Source of the DNA: JBKQVT01 sp052139835
Lineage (GTDB): Bacteria; Planctomycetota; Planctomycetia; Pirellulales; Thermoguttaceae
Reading direction: 5' to 3'
NCBI GenBank assembly: GCA_052139835.1
Contig: JBKQVT010000089.1
Location: 1-64,000 of the forward strand
Length of the DNA: 64,000 bases
Below the pieces are notes generated by a model. It did no database searches. It was not told the DNA's origin and saw only the letters and a program-made list of their open reading frames with translations. A program made the position numbers and the translations under genes. Below, one piece after another: positions 1 to 8,500 of the stretch (position 1 is the stretch's first letter; each line of letters opens with the position of its first letter).

Positions 1-2
1 TT

Positions 3-113
3 GCAGCCCACAACACGAACCCTCGCCCGTTCACTTGGACCGCCAAGGCGGATGAAATTCTCGCCAAGATCGAACGTGCCCGAAACGTCCTTCATAAAAC
101 CCCAACAGCGTGA
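3..113 (+). CDS. IS630-family transposase, C-terminal end (partial)
   Basis: The frame open at the left edge ends in HNTNPRPFTWTAKADEILA followed by KIERARNVL and a TGA at 111-113. The N-P-x-P-F-x-W-T-x-x-A-D-E-I-L pattern is the usual end of IS630/Tc1-like DDE transposases. Only 36 residues are inside the window, so it cannot be said whether the rest is intact. It marks the left side of a degraded, repeat-bearing stretch that runs to about 1.5 kb. Confidence 0.8.
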   Translation, partial: AAHNTNPRPFTWTAKADEILAKIERARNVLHKTPTA

Positions 114-209
114 ATCACTACACTAGCATACCGCCTGTGGCGCGTCGATTTGGCGGGGGACTTGCCGGATTCTCGTTCTCTGCGGTCACACCCACGGCGG
201 CAAAGGCAG

Positions 210-509
210 TCAAGTCTGGGGCCGCCGGCGGCGACCGCAAATTGCTCCGCCGAGCCAGCACCCGCCGGCCGGACTCACGGCCGTCAAGGCGAACATCACC
301 GGCAGCGTGGCCCAGGTCGCCTGGTTGCTCACACCCATGAGCAAGATGCCCACGCCGACCAGTTCTTGGATCGAAGCCAGGGTGAGGTGATAAATCGGGT
401 CCCGCACCACCGGCGCCTGCATTACGGGGACCAGCGGCAGGAAGGAAACGGCCAGCCAGACGACCAGCGCCACCAGCGCCCTTTTCACGTTGAGGAATCG
501 GCCCTTCAT
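210..509 (-). CDS. Small hypothetical membrane protein (99 aa)
   Basis: Not recognised. The ATG at 509 is preceded by GGGAG at a normal distance, which favours it over an in-frame start further upstream. The product starts MKGRFLNVKRALVALVV, has a strong hydrophobic segment at about residues 9-29 and two further hydrophobic stretches at about 45-62 and 68-90, and ends in a basic RRRR tail. Probably an inner-membrane protein. It lies downstream of a 37-codon ORF, with two hairpins between them at 541-560 and 575-598. Confidence 0.45.
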   Translation of the reverse strand: MKGRFLNVKRALVALVVWLAVSFLPLVPVMQAPVVRDPIYHLTLASIQELVGVGILLMGVSNQATWATLPVMFALTAVSPAGGCWLGGAICGRRRRPQT

Positions 510-540
510 TGCTAAATCTCCCACGAGGAATGTCGGAGGC

Positions 541-598
541 TGGGCAATGCGGATTGCCCAGCCCCCGACGGGAACCTGCCCGGCACCGGGCCGGCAGG
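541..598. repeat. Two adjacent palindromes (hairpins)
   Basis: TGGGCAAT-GCGG-ATTGCCCA at 541-560 is a perfect 8-bp inverted repeat. CCTGCCCGG at 575-583 can fold with CCGGCAGG at 591-598. They sit between two small minus-strand ORFs. They could form a terminator or mRNA-processing structure, but there is no T-tract. Confidence 0.5.
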
Positions 599-600
599 CA

Positions 601-714
601 TCAGGTCCGCACTTGCGGCGCGCCGCATTGCGCGGTGGAATACTTGCTGCAAAGCGCACCGTCGTAAGCATACGTGCCCTTCGCCGCGATGGCAAGCTTT
701 ACGATGGTCTTCAT
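601..714 (-). CDS. Possible 37-residue peptide with two cysteines
   Basis: A short ORF begins with ATG at 714 after AAAGGGAGT, a good ribosome-binding site. It encodes MKTIVKLAIAAKGTYAYDGA followed by LCSKYSTAQCGAPQVRT. It has no recognised family. The Shine-Dalgarno and the codon composition are the only support, so it may be chance. It would lie upstream of the membrane protein at 210-509 on the same strand. Confidence 0.3.
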   Translation of the reverse strand: MKTIVKLAIAAKGTYAYDGALCSKYSTAQCGAPQVRT

Positions 715-985
715 GGCAACACTCCCTTTCTTGGAGATGGTCGCCCCTTTGTTGAATCGGCGGCTGCGCCAGGGGCCAGCGGCAGTCGCCGTCGATTAAC
801 GTCCGAACTCCCGCAATCGATCCTTGCGGTCCACGTCAGCCTCTCTGATATTCTCAGCGGCCGGCGAACCGCTTTGGGGGATCTTATTTTTGCGACGGAG
901 GTTTCCTTCTTGGTGAATTTTTTCGATCTGCCCGGCGAATTGTTGCGATGGCAAGCGGCGGGGATCGCAGGGGGAACCGCATTGC

Positions 986-1120
986 CGCAACATCCGCCTG
1001 GCCGAGGCGCCGAGCTTCGGGCAGTCGATCTTCCAGTACGCGCCGGACTCGCACGGAGCGGAAGACTACCGGCGTCTGGCCGAGGAAATCGCCGCCCAGG
1101 GGACTGTCCCCCTCGGTTGA
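986..1120 (+). pseudogene. ParA/Soj-type ATPase C-terminal relic
   Basis: In one plus-strand frame the sequence reads RNIRLAEAPSFGQSIFQYAP then DSHGAEDYRRLAEEIAAQ. This is the highly conserved end of ParA/Soj chromosome-partition ATPases (N-[IV]-R-L-x-E-A-P-S-x-G). Upstream the same frame quickly becomes unrelated (GSQGEPHC), and no Walker A or other ParA part is found in the preceding kilobase. The end runs straight into a dispersed repeat. It is therefore a fragment of about 38 residues, not a gene. Confidence 0.75.
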
Positions 1121-1143
1121 CACAGAAATCGGGACGGCCCCCC
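1098..1143. repeat. Dispersed repeat, copy 1 (about 45 bp)
   Basis: The element GGGGACTGTCCCC-CT-CGGTTGACACAGAAATCGGG-ACGGCCCC is found again, inverted, at 12036-12080 with only a few differences. Each copy begins with a short palindrome (GGGGACTGTCCCC). Copy 1 forms the end of the ParA relic; copy 2 lies in front of a histidine kinase gene. It encodes nothing obvious and looks like a REP/MITE-type sequence. Confidence 0.7.
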
Positions 1144-1585
1144 ACCCAGCGCTGAAGTCCCCTGGGGCGTGATAGGCGGGCACGGTGAACCATAGCAGAA
1201 GCGGAGCCAACGCCACGCCGCCGGCCGCCATGGCGATCAGCCAGCTTTTGGAGTTGGGTCAAGCCTTTGAGGTGTCGGCGCAAAACGCAGAGCCGATGGC
1301 GGGAAGGCCGTTTCAAGGTGCTCTCCATCATCTTCGAGCCAACCGGCTTGCACGCATCGCAAACGGCTCGCGGGGGCTTGACTGGCTGGACTACGCAACT
1401 GTAGCATCATGAAACAGGGGCGTGAGAGGGCAACCCCACAACCCCAACTGCTGTCCGACCAATAACTTCGCCTTTTGCTCACCCACCGCCCTCGCCCCCT
1501 GCCGCTCTGCCGCGGACCATGCTTCGCACGGCGCCCGGCGAGGAGAGGAGTAATTGTTAGATAGCCGCTAACCTCGGAGGATCAG
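1144..1585. other. Non-coding leader region
   Basis: No convincing gene is visible here. Short open frames exist on both strands, but none has a ribosome-binding site or a recognisable product. The last 30 bases contain CGGAGG at a suitable distance from the ATG at 1586. Confidence 0.5.
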
Positions 1586-4500
1586 ATGGCAAGTTCAAGA
1601 CCGGTTTGGCGCCTAGGGCGCAGAGGGCTGATTGCCGCATGCTCCGCGGCATTGACAAGCGCAGCAGCGCTTTCCGGCGCCGCGAGCGGTCCCGGGGGCG
1701 ACCTGCCCGAGATTGCTCTAGCTCCGGCCAATCGCGTGATAACGCAGTCCGTTCGGATCAAGCCCGGACGCTACGAGTTCGCCGATCCCGAGGGGAAAGG
1801 CGCAGTCAGAGTGGAGGCGGACAACGTCACCGTCGACTTTCAGGGCGCTACGCTCCAGTCCTGTGATATCGCCAAGGCGAAGCGGAATACGCTCAAGGGA
1901 CTCGGGATCAACGTTCAAGGCCGGAAAAACGTGACCATCAAGAATGCCAAGGTCTTCGGGTACAAGTACAACATCCGACTCCTCGACGCGGAGAACGTCC
2001 AGGTCGAGTCCTGCGACGTCAGCTACAGTCTGGCGGAGCGCCTGATGGATAAGGGAAGGGCGGTCTGTGGCGGTCTGGACCTCCGCGGCCCGGACGCCTG
2101 GAGGAATTACGGGGCCGGAATCTGGATGGAGAAGGTCCGCCACGGCAGCGTCCGTCGCTGCTCCGGGCTGTACGCCCAGAACGGCCTCCTGCTGTTTCAC
2201 TCCGACCATTGTCTGGTCACCGACAACGATTTCTCATGCAACTCCGGCTGGGGGATCGGGCTCTACATGTCGTCGGACAACGTCGTCAGTTGGAACCTGA
2301 CCGACTTTGTCATCCGCCCGGGCTGTGGCGACTCGGCCTCGATCGTCGCCACCAACGGGGCCAACCGCAACTACTTCGTCGGCAATTCGATGACGCACAG
2401 CGGCGACGGCTTCTTCCTCTCGAACCTGACCGACGTCGGCGAGGATCCCGTGACCAAGGTGTTCCATCCCAAGGGCTCCGCCGACGACAACGTCATCGCC
2501 TACAACGACGGCTCGTGGTCGCCGTGCAATGCCTTTGAGGGGACCTTCGCCTTTCGCAACGTCTACTACAACAACATTGCCAACGACTCGGGGTACGGCT
2601 TCTGGCTGGGTTACTCCTGCGACACGCTGATCGCGGACAACGAGATCAACCACAATCGGGCGGACGGGGTGGCCATCGAACAGGGCCACGGCAACCTCAT
2701 CGAGCACAATACGATGGAGGACACCGCAGGAACAGCGGTTCACCTCTGGGCAGCGCCGCCCACCGACAGGCCTCGTAAGCGCTGGCCTTCAAAGAATCTC
2801 GACATCCGCGACAACATCATCCGCAGGGCAGGGGCCGCCTATAACCTGGCCAACTCCACGGATTACTACGTAGGCAACAACACCCTGGAGAAGGCGCCTG
2901 TTCCCAAGGATCTCGCCAGTTCCAAGCAGCCCAACCAGACGACCGGTCTGGCCCGTTTCCTCTCGTCCGACCAGCGCAAGAGGCTCGACGAGATTTTGGC
3001 GACCAAACCGAAGGGGTTTAAGTTGTACAGGGAGACCGGGGGGCCGGTGGGCCAGAAGGCGTTTGAGAAGGGGTTTTGGGATGAGTATTCGCCCCACGAC
3101 GTGCGGGGGCTGAAAAAAGAGTTCGTGCTCGTCAGGCAGGGCGCGCCGCAGGCCGTCATCGTCGTGGGCGACAAGGCCACGCGCACCGAGCGCCATGCGG
3201 CCGATGAGCTTGTCGCCTACGTGCGCCAACTCAGCGGCGCCACGTTGCCCGTCACCACCGAAGGCAGTCCCGCCGCACGCGGTGCCCGGCGTCAAATCTT
3301 GATCGGACGGCCGGAGACCAGCGCCGGGATCATGGCCCTGCGTGCCAAGGGGCAACTCGACCTCTCCGCCGATCATCCGGGATTGGACGGCTTCGTGATC
3401 CGAACGGTCGGCGATCAGCTCGTCCTCGGGGGATCCAGAGACAGGGGTACCCTCTTCGCGGTCTACTATCTCCTGGAGAAGTATTTCAAGGTCGGGTTCT
3501 TCTGGGACGGGGAGTATGTGCCGGCGTCCAAGGACCTGGCCCTGCCGGCGATCCGCCTGGCCGAGCGGCCGCGCTTTGCGACGCGGCTTTGTGCCATGGG
3601 AGGTGATTATTCGTTCGGCGGCAAGTGGGGCTTTCCGCAGTGGAAGAAGGAATTGGATTGGTTGCCTAAAAACCGCTTCAACACCGCGTGCCTGGCCGTG
3701 CACGCACAAGCCGTCGAAAAGGCGGCCATGGAGAAGATGGGCGTCGGCCCTCAGCGGCTCACCGACGAGGACAAAGCCGAAGTGGAATTAGCCAAGCGGA
3801 TTTATGACTATGCCCGAACGCTCGATCTGGAGGTCCCCACGCCGGCGCCGGGACTGGCGGTGATGCCCGAGTTCGTCAAGGCGCATCCTGAGGGGAAATA
3901 CTTTGTTTCGGGCTGGTGGGCCGACGAGTTGGCAGGCCGTAAATCCCCCCAGTGCCTCTACCCCACCGATCCGCTGTATGCGAAGCGGGTCAAGACATAC
4001 ATCGAGACCTGGATCGCAATCTTCGGCACCTGGCACCTGTACATGCTGGATCCGCCCGCCGAGGCGAATGTCAAGACCACCGACGACGAGAGAAAGCGCA
4101 TCAATGCGTCGTTTTCCGTGGGGCCGCTGGCGGGAATCAAGGCGGCCGATCCGCAGGGAGTTTGGTGCTTCAGCGCATGGGGTTGGGTGTTTGATCAGGG
4201 ATTCTGGCCCCAGCCCGTGCTGAAGGAATTCCTGGAGAGAATACCGCCCCAGGGCGTTATGATCTGGGATATCTGGGCGGATGGGGCTCCACAATACTGT
4301 TCCGAGCGGTGCAAGGGTTTCTTGGGACGGAACTTCACCGTCGGATTCTTGCACCAATACGGCGGCGACGACTATCTGCACGGCAATTTCCCCAGGGCCA
4401 TCGAGATTGTCCGCGACGCGGCCAAGTTCGGCAATTGCACCGGGATGGGGCTGTTCCCCGAGGTGATGCACTACAGCCCGCATTACTACGATCTGCTCAC

Positions 4501-5380
4501 GCGGGTGGGTTGGAATCCCGCCGCCATCGAGCTATCCGCCTATCTCGACGACATGGTCCTGCGGCGATACGGGGCGGAGGGATACAAACCGATGCGTGCG
4601 GCGTTCCAGGGACTGGTCGACACCGTGTATGGCGGCGGCGGATCAAGTGAGGCCCCCTACCAGCACAGGTTGTATCCAGGCACGGTGGAAGATTGCTGCC
4701 ATGGGAACCACCCCGCCGGGCCTGTGCCCGTCGAGCGCATTAACAAGCTCGCCGGTTTTCTCCGCGCCGCCCTGGCGCTGCCGCCCGAGGTGCGGGGCAG
4801 GCGCCTGGTGGAAAACGACCTGGTCGACGTGTTCCGCCAGTACGCCAGCGAGGTGTTCATGCAGCATTTGGCGCTGCTGGAGAAGGCCGCCGCGGCCAAG
4901 GACATCGCCAAGTTCGAAGCCGAAGCAAAGATTCTCAGAACGATCCTCGACCAGCTCGAAGTGGTCTTGTCGAGCAGACCGGACTATCGGCTCGAAGACA
5001 TCATCCGATCGCTGGCCGGCGCCGAGTCCGGACCGCGGCGGGAAGCAATCAAGGCATGGCTCAGGGATACCTGCTTGACCTTCGCCATCTCCTACCCGTC
5101 GCTGTTGGACTATCAGAGCAAGGACATCTACGAGTTGAATCGGTTCTACTACCGGCCGCGGGTGGAGCGCTATCTGACGCTGAGGTTGGAGGCGCTGAAG
5201 TCACCAACAGGGTGGTCCAAGGACCGCAACAACCAGTTGATCGCCGACTATCACAAAATCGAACTGGCATGGTGCAAGAGCGGCTGCGATCCCCAAAAAG
5301 CTCCCCCGTACACCGGTCCGATGTGGCAGGCCGTGCAGGAGGCATTTGCCAAACTCGCCAGCGATGCCAGAACGAACTGA
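1586..5380 (+). CDS. Secreted parallel beta-helix / GH89 alpha-N-acetylglucosaminidase-like fusion
   Basis: A 1264-residue exported protein. The N-terminus has a Tat-like signal (RLGRRGLIAA and a hydrophobic run). Residues about 70-430 are a right-handed parallel beta-helix of the NosD/pectate-lyase-like kind, with repeated N-x-I and V-x-x-C-x-V turns. From about 511 there is a GH89-style N-terminal domain, then a TIM-barrel region from about 670. Glu826 in YMLDPPAEAN matches the acid/base position of NAGLU-type enzymes (Y-x-x-D-x-x-x-E). Glu959 in GMGLFPEVMHY matches the nucleophile motif G-x-G-x-x-P-E. The C-terminal helical region (RRYGAEGY onwards) is also NAGLU-like. It probably cleaves N-acetylglucosamine-containing polysaccharide outside the cytoplasm; the substrate is unknown. 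CGGAGG precedes the start. Confidence 0.8.
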   Translation: MASSRPVWRLGRRGLIAACSAALTSAAALSGAASGPGGDLPEIALAPANRVITQSVRIKPGRYEFADPEGKGAVRVEADNVTVDFQGATLQSCDIAKAKRNTLKGLGINVQGRKNVTIKNAKVFGYKYNIRLLDAENVQVESCDVSYSLAERLMDKGRAVCGGLDLRGPDAWRNYGAGIWMEKVRHGSVRRCSGLYAQNGLLLFHSDHCLVTDNDFSCNSGWGIGLYMSSDNVVSWNLTDFVIRPGCGDSASIVATNGANRNYFVGNSMTHSGDGFFLSNLTDVGEDPVTKVFHPKGSADDNVIAYNDGSWSPCNAFEGTFAFRNVYYNNIANDSGYGFWLGYSCDTLIADNEINHNRADGVAIEQGHGNLIEHNTMEDTAGTAVHLWAAPPTDRPRKRWPSKNLDIRDNIIRRAGAAYNLANSTDYYVGNNTLEKAPVPKDLASSKQPNQTTGLARFLSSDQRKRLDEILATKPKGFKLYRETGGPVGQKAFEKGFWDEYSPHDVRGLKKEFVLVRQGAPQAVIVVGDKATRTERHAADELVAYVRQLSGATLPVTTEGSPAARGARRQILIGRPETSAGIMALRAKGQLDLSADHPGLDGFVIRTVGDQLVLGGSRDRGTLFAVYYLLEKYFKVGFFWDGEYVPASKDLALPAIRLAERPRFATRLCAMGGDYSFGGKWGFPQWKKELDWLPKNRFNTACLAVHAQAVEKAAMEKMGVGPQRLTDEDKAEVELAKRIYDYARTLDLEVPTPAPGLAVMPEFVKAHPEGKYFVSGWWADELAGRKSPQCLYPTDPLYAKRVKTYIETWIAIFGTWHLYMLDPPAEANVKTTDDERKRINASFSVGPLAGIKAADPQGVWCFSAWGWVFDQGFWPQPVLKEFLERIPPQGVMIWDIWADGAPQYCSERCKGFLGRNFTVGFLHQYGGDDYLHGNFPRAIEIVRDAAKFGNCTGMGLFPEVMHYSPHYYDLLTRVGWNPAAIELSAYLDDMVLRRYGAEGYKPMRAAFQGLVDTVYGGGGSSEAPYQHRLYPGTVEDCCHGNHPAGPVPVERINKLAGFLRAALALPPEVRGRRLVENDLVDVFRQYASEVFMQHLALLEKAAAAKDIAKFEAEAKILRTILDQLEVVLSSRPDYRLEDIIRSLAGAESGPRREAIKAWLRDTCLTFAISYPSLLDYQSKDIYELNRFYYRPRVERYLTLRLEALKSPTGWSKDRNNQLIADYHKIELAWCKSGCDPQKAPPYTGPMWQAVQEAFAKLASDARTN

Positions 5381-5544
5381 GCATTCTTCCAAACTGCGCT
5401 ATCACCCCATCGGGGACACCCCGACGCTGGCCACGGCGATCAGCACCGTCCAGCCCTTGTGCTCGCTGAAGGAGAACCGGCGAAACCACGCCGGCAGCCC
5501 AAGGGCCCCGCGATTGTTTCGCTCGTCGAAACGGTCACCGAGCG

Positions 5545-8500
5545 CTACCTCCTGACGTCCCATGCGCTCGCCCCCGTCACTGCCGTGGGCAACGAATCGC
5601 CGTACATGGGCACCAGCTCAGGCGGCGGGGCGGCGACGGCGCCGCTCACTTCAGCGCGTACAGAAAACGCGATCCGGTGCCGCCCAGGATCCCAGTGGTC
5701 GATGAAGAAGTGTACGGCGTCGTCGCGGACCTCGATGGCGACGACCCCGTCCACGCGTTGCGGCGCGTGAACCAGTTCCATGCCGCAGGGCCGCGGCAGC
5801 GTGAGCCGCGCGTGCGAAACCGGCTGCCTTAAGGCCGCGTCGATCTCGACCTCGTGCGTGACGCCGCAGGCGACCGGCAGCCGGCCGGCGCCATCGGGCG
5901 CCACTTCCCGCCGCAACGGCTGCAACTGAAACAGCCGCGTCCGCAGCGTCACGGGGGCATTGGCTGGGACCGCCGGCGGCGCGGCGGCAAGACCTTCCAC
6001 GCGCAACTGGTAGAAGTCCTCGCTGGGAAGCTTCGCCGCCGCGAGTTCGACCGTGCCGACTCGCGACAGCCTCAACTCGATGCGGTTGCCCGAGGCGGCC
6101 GCCAGGGCGCCCAGAGCGCGGCCGTCGAGCGAAACGGTGACGGGCGTTTCCGCCGGCGGCGGCGCCGCCAGCACGGCCGCTAACCCGCGGACCGCCGCCG
6201 AGGTGGTCAACGTGTCGCCCCAATCGTCGCCGCTCCGCGCGGCGGCCAATTGCCGGGCCAAGAGCGGCCAATGCGGCCGGTTCGGCTCCAGGGCGGTGCC
6301 CAATTCCAGCAGCGCGGCGGCGGCAAAGATCGATCCGCGGTTGCCCCGCTGGGGAATCGCCTCGACCGTGAAGCGCTGGAGGTCTTTGGCGGCGGCCACC
6401 CGGTCGCCCAACAACCGCCAAGTTTCGGCCGCCAAGATCCGGTCGAGCAAGTTCGGCGAAGATTGCTCGTCCGCGCGGCGCAGGAGCGCCGCCCGCAAGT
6501 CGTCGAGCCCCTGCTTGTGTTCCTGCGGGGACTGCGCGTAGGCCAGGGCCAGCGCATGTGCGGCATACACGTCGAGGTCGACGTTGCCGATGCTTTCCGG
6601 CCGGTGACCGCCAAGGCACTGCTCCTTGAGGCGGTCCAGGAGGTAATCGCTTCCCTTGTGGAGGAGCTTGGCGTCGATCGGCTGGTCCAGGCGGCGGCAA
6701 CGGGCCAATCCCTCCAGCACGTACGCCGTCATAAAATCATTGCTTTCGTCGTCCTTCCACCACCCCCAACCGCCGTCGGCATGCTGGAATTCGGCGAGCC
6801 GGCTCAGGGCTTGGGCAACGACCTCCGGCAGCCGCTGGGCCGCCGGGCTCCGCAGCCCGGCCTTTTTCATGGCCTCGCCGGCGACCACCGCCGGCATGAA
6901 ACGGCTCATGGTCTGCTCGACGCAGCCGTAGGGATACTGCACCAGTTCGTCGAGCGCCGCTGCCACCACCCCGGCCAATCCGGGCTGACGGCAAACCACC
7001 ATCTGAAGTTTCTCGCCCTGCCGGGCATTCATATCCACGCGGATGGTGGCGGCCGTTTCCAGCGGGCCGGACCAGGTGCGCGTCACCGGCCGGCCGCGCG
7101 AGAGCGGCACGAGCGTCCTGCGCACGGCATCGGCATCGCCGCCGCCGGAGTCCCGCACCGAGGCGAAGACCGTCAGGGGCTCGCGGTCGCCGGCTGTCAC
7201 CGGCACGGTCAGGCGCAGGTCGCCGTGGGCCGGCAAGAGCCGCTTGGCCCAGGGCCGCTCGGCTGCCTTGCCCACGCGGGTCGTACACTCGACCGTGCGG
7301 GCCGCGTCGCTGTTGTTGTGGAGCACCACGGGCAGGTCGATCTGATCGCCCACGCGCAATCCGCGCGGCAACGCCAGGTCCACCGCCAGCGGCAGCAGCG
7401 TGCAACGCGTCACGCGGAGATCGCCCACGCGCGTGTCGGCCGTGACACCGCGGGCGGTGAACCGCCAGGCAGCGACGTTGTCGGGGAAGTCGAACGTGGT
7501 GCGGGCCTTCCCCTCGGCGTCGGTCACCAGGTCGGCCACCCAATGGGCGGTGCTCTCGAAGCGGCGACGGACCGGCGGGCGTCGGTGCCCGTAGCCGAGA
7601 GAGCAGCCGCAGGCATAGCCGCCATAACAGCCAAGGCGTGCGGATCGCCTGCCGCTTCCCCAATCAAGCAACGTCGGCCAGTAATAGCCCCAGGCATAAC
7701 GCGGACCAAGGAGAAACTGGAGCGGCTCGGCCGGCGGCCCCTGCTCCTCGAACTCGCCCACGCAGCAGTCGGCAACCCGATACTCGTAGAGCGTCCGGAA
7801 CAGGTCGGGCAGCGGGTCGGCTCGGACCTGGTAGATCGCCTCATCGACCACGCCCAGGCTGATGTCGGCCCCCGGCACGATCCGCCCGCGATAATCGGTG
7901 GCCGTCACGATGGCGGTGCAGCGCTCGCCGGGGCGATACTTGGCCTTGTCAGTTTGCACTTCGAGGGTGAGAAATTTCTCCGTCGGATGAAGGTAGCAGG
8001 AAGCCGTCTCGACTTGGGCGTGCCAGCCGCCCAGCAACACGGCCACAAGCGTCACGCTCGGCGCCCACTCTCGCTCGGTGGGGATCGCCAGGCGATGCGT
8101 CCCCGGCGGAAGGCACAGCACGCGGCTGCTCAGGAGCCGATCGCTCTCGGCGAAGATGGCCACCATGGCGCGGCGATCCGGCGGCCCCTTCAGCGTCAAG
8201 GTGCAGTCCACCGGCTGCCCGGCATCCGTCCGAGGCGGAGCCTGCCACGAGGTCAACTCGAACTTCGCGCGGTCGGGGGGACGGCTGTCGTCCGCGGCCG
8301 TGTGGCCGCTGGGCGACTGCTCGCGCAGCGTGACCTCGAAGGATCGTTGGACCGCCTTGCCGCCGGCAATGACGGTCACTTCGGCCCTCTTGCTGTCTGC
8401 GCCGACGGTCCAGGGGAGCCTGGCCTTTCCCTGCCGATCCGTGGTTGCCGTTTGCCGCACGCCCCCGGCGACGACGGTCGCGCCGGCCAGCGGTTGGCCG

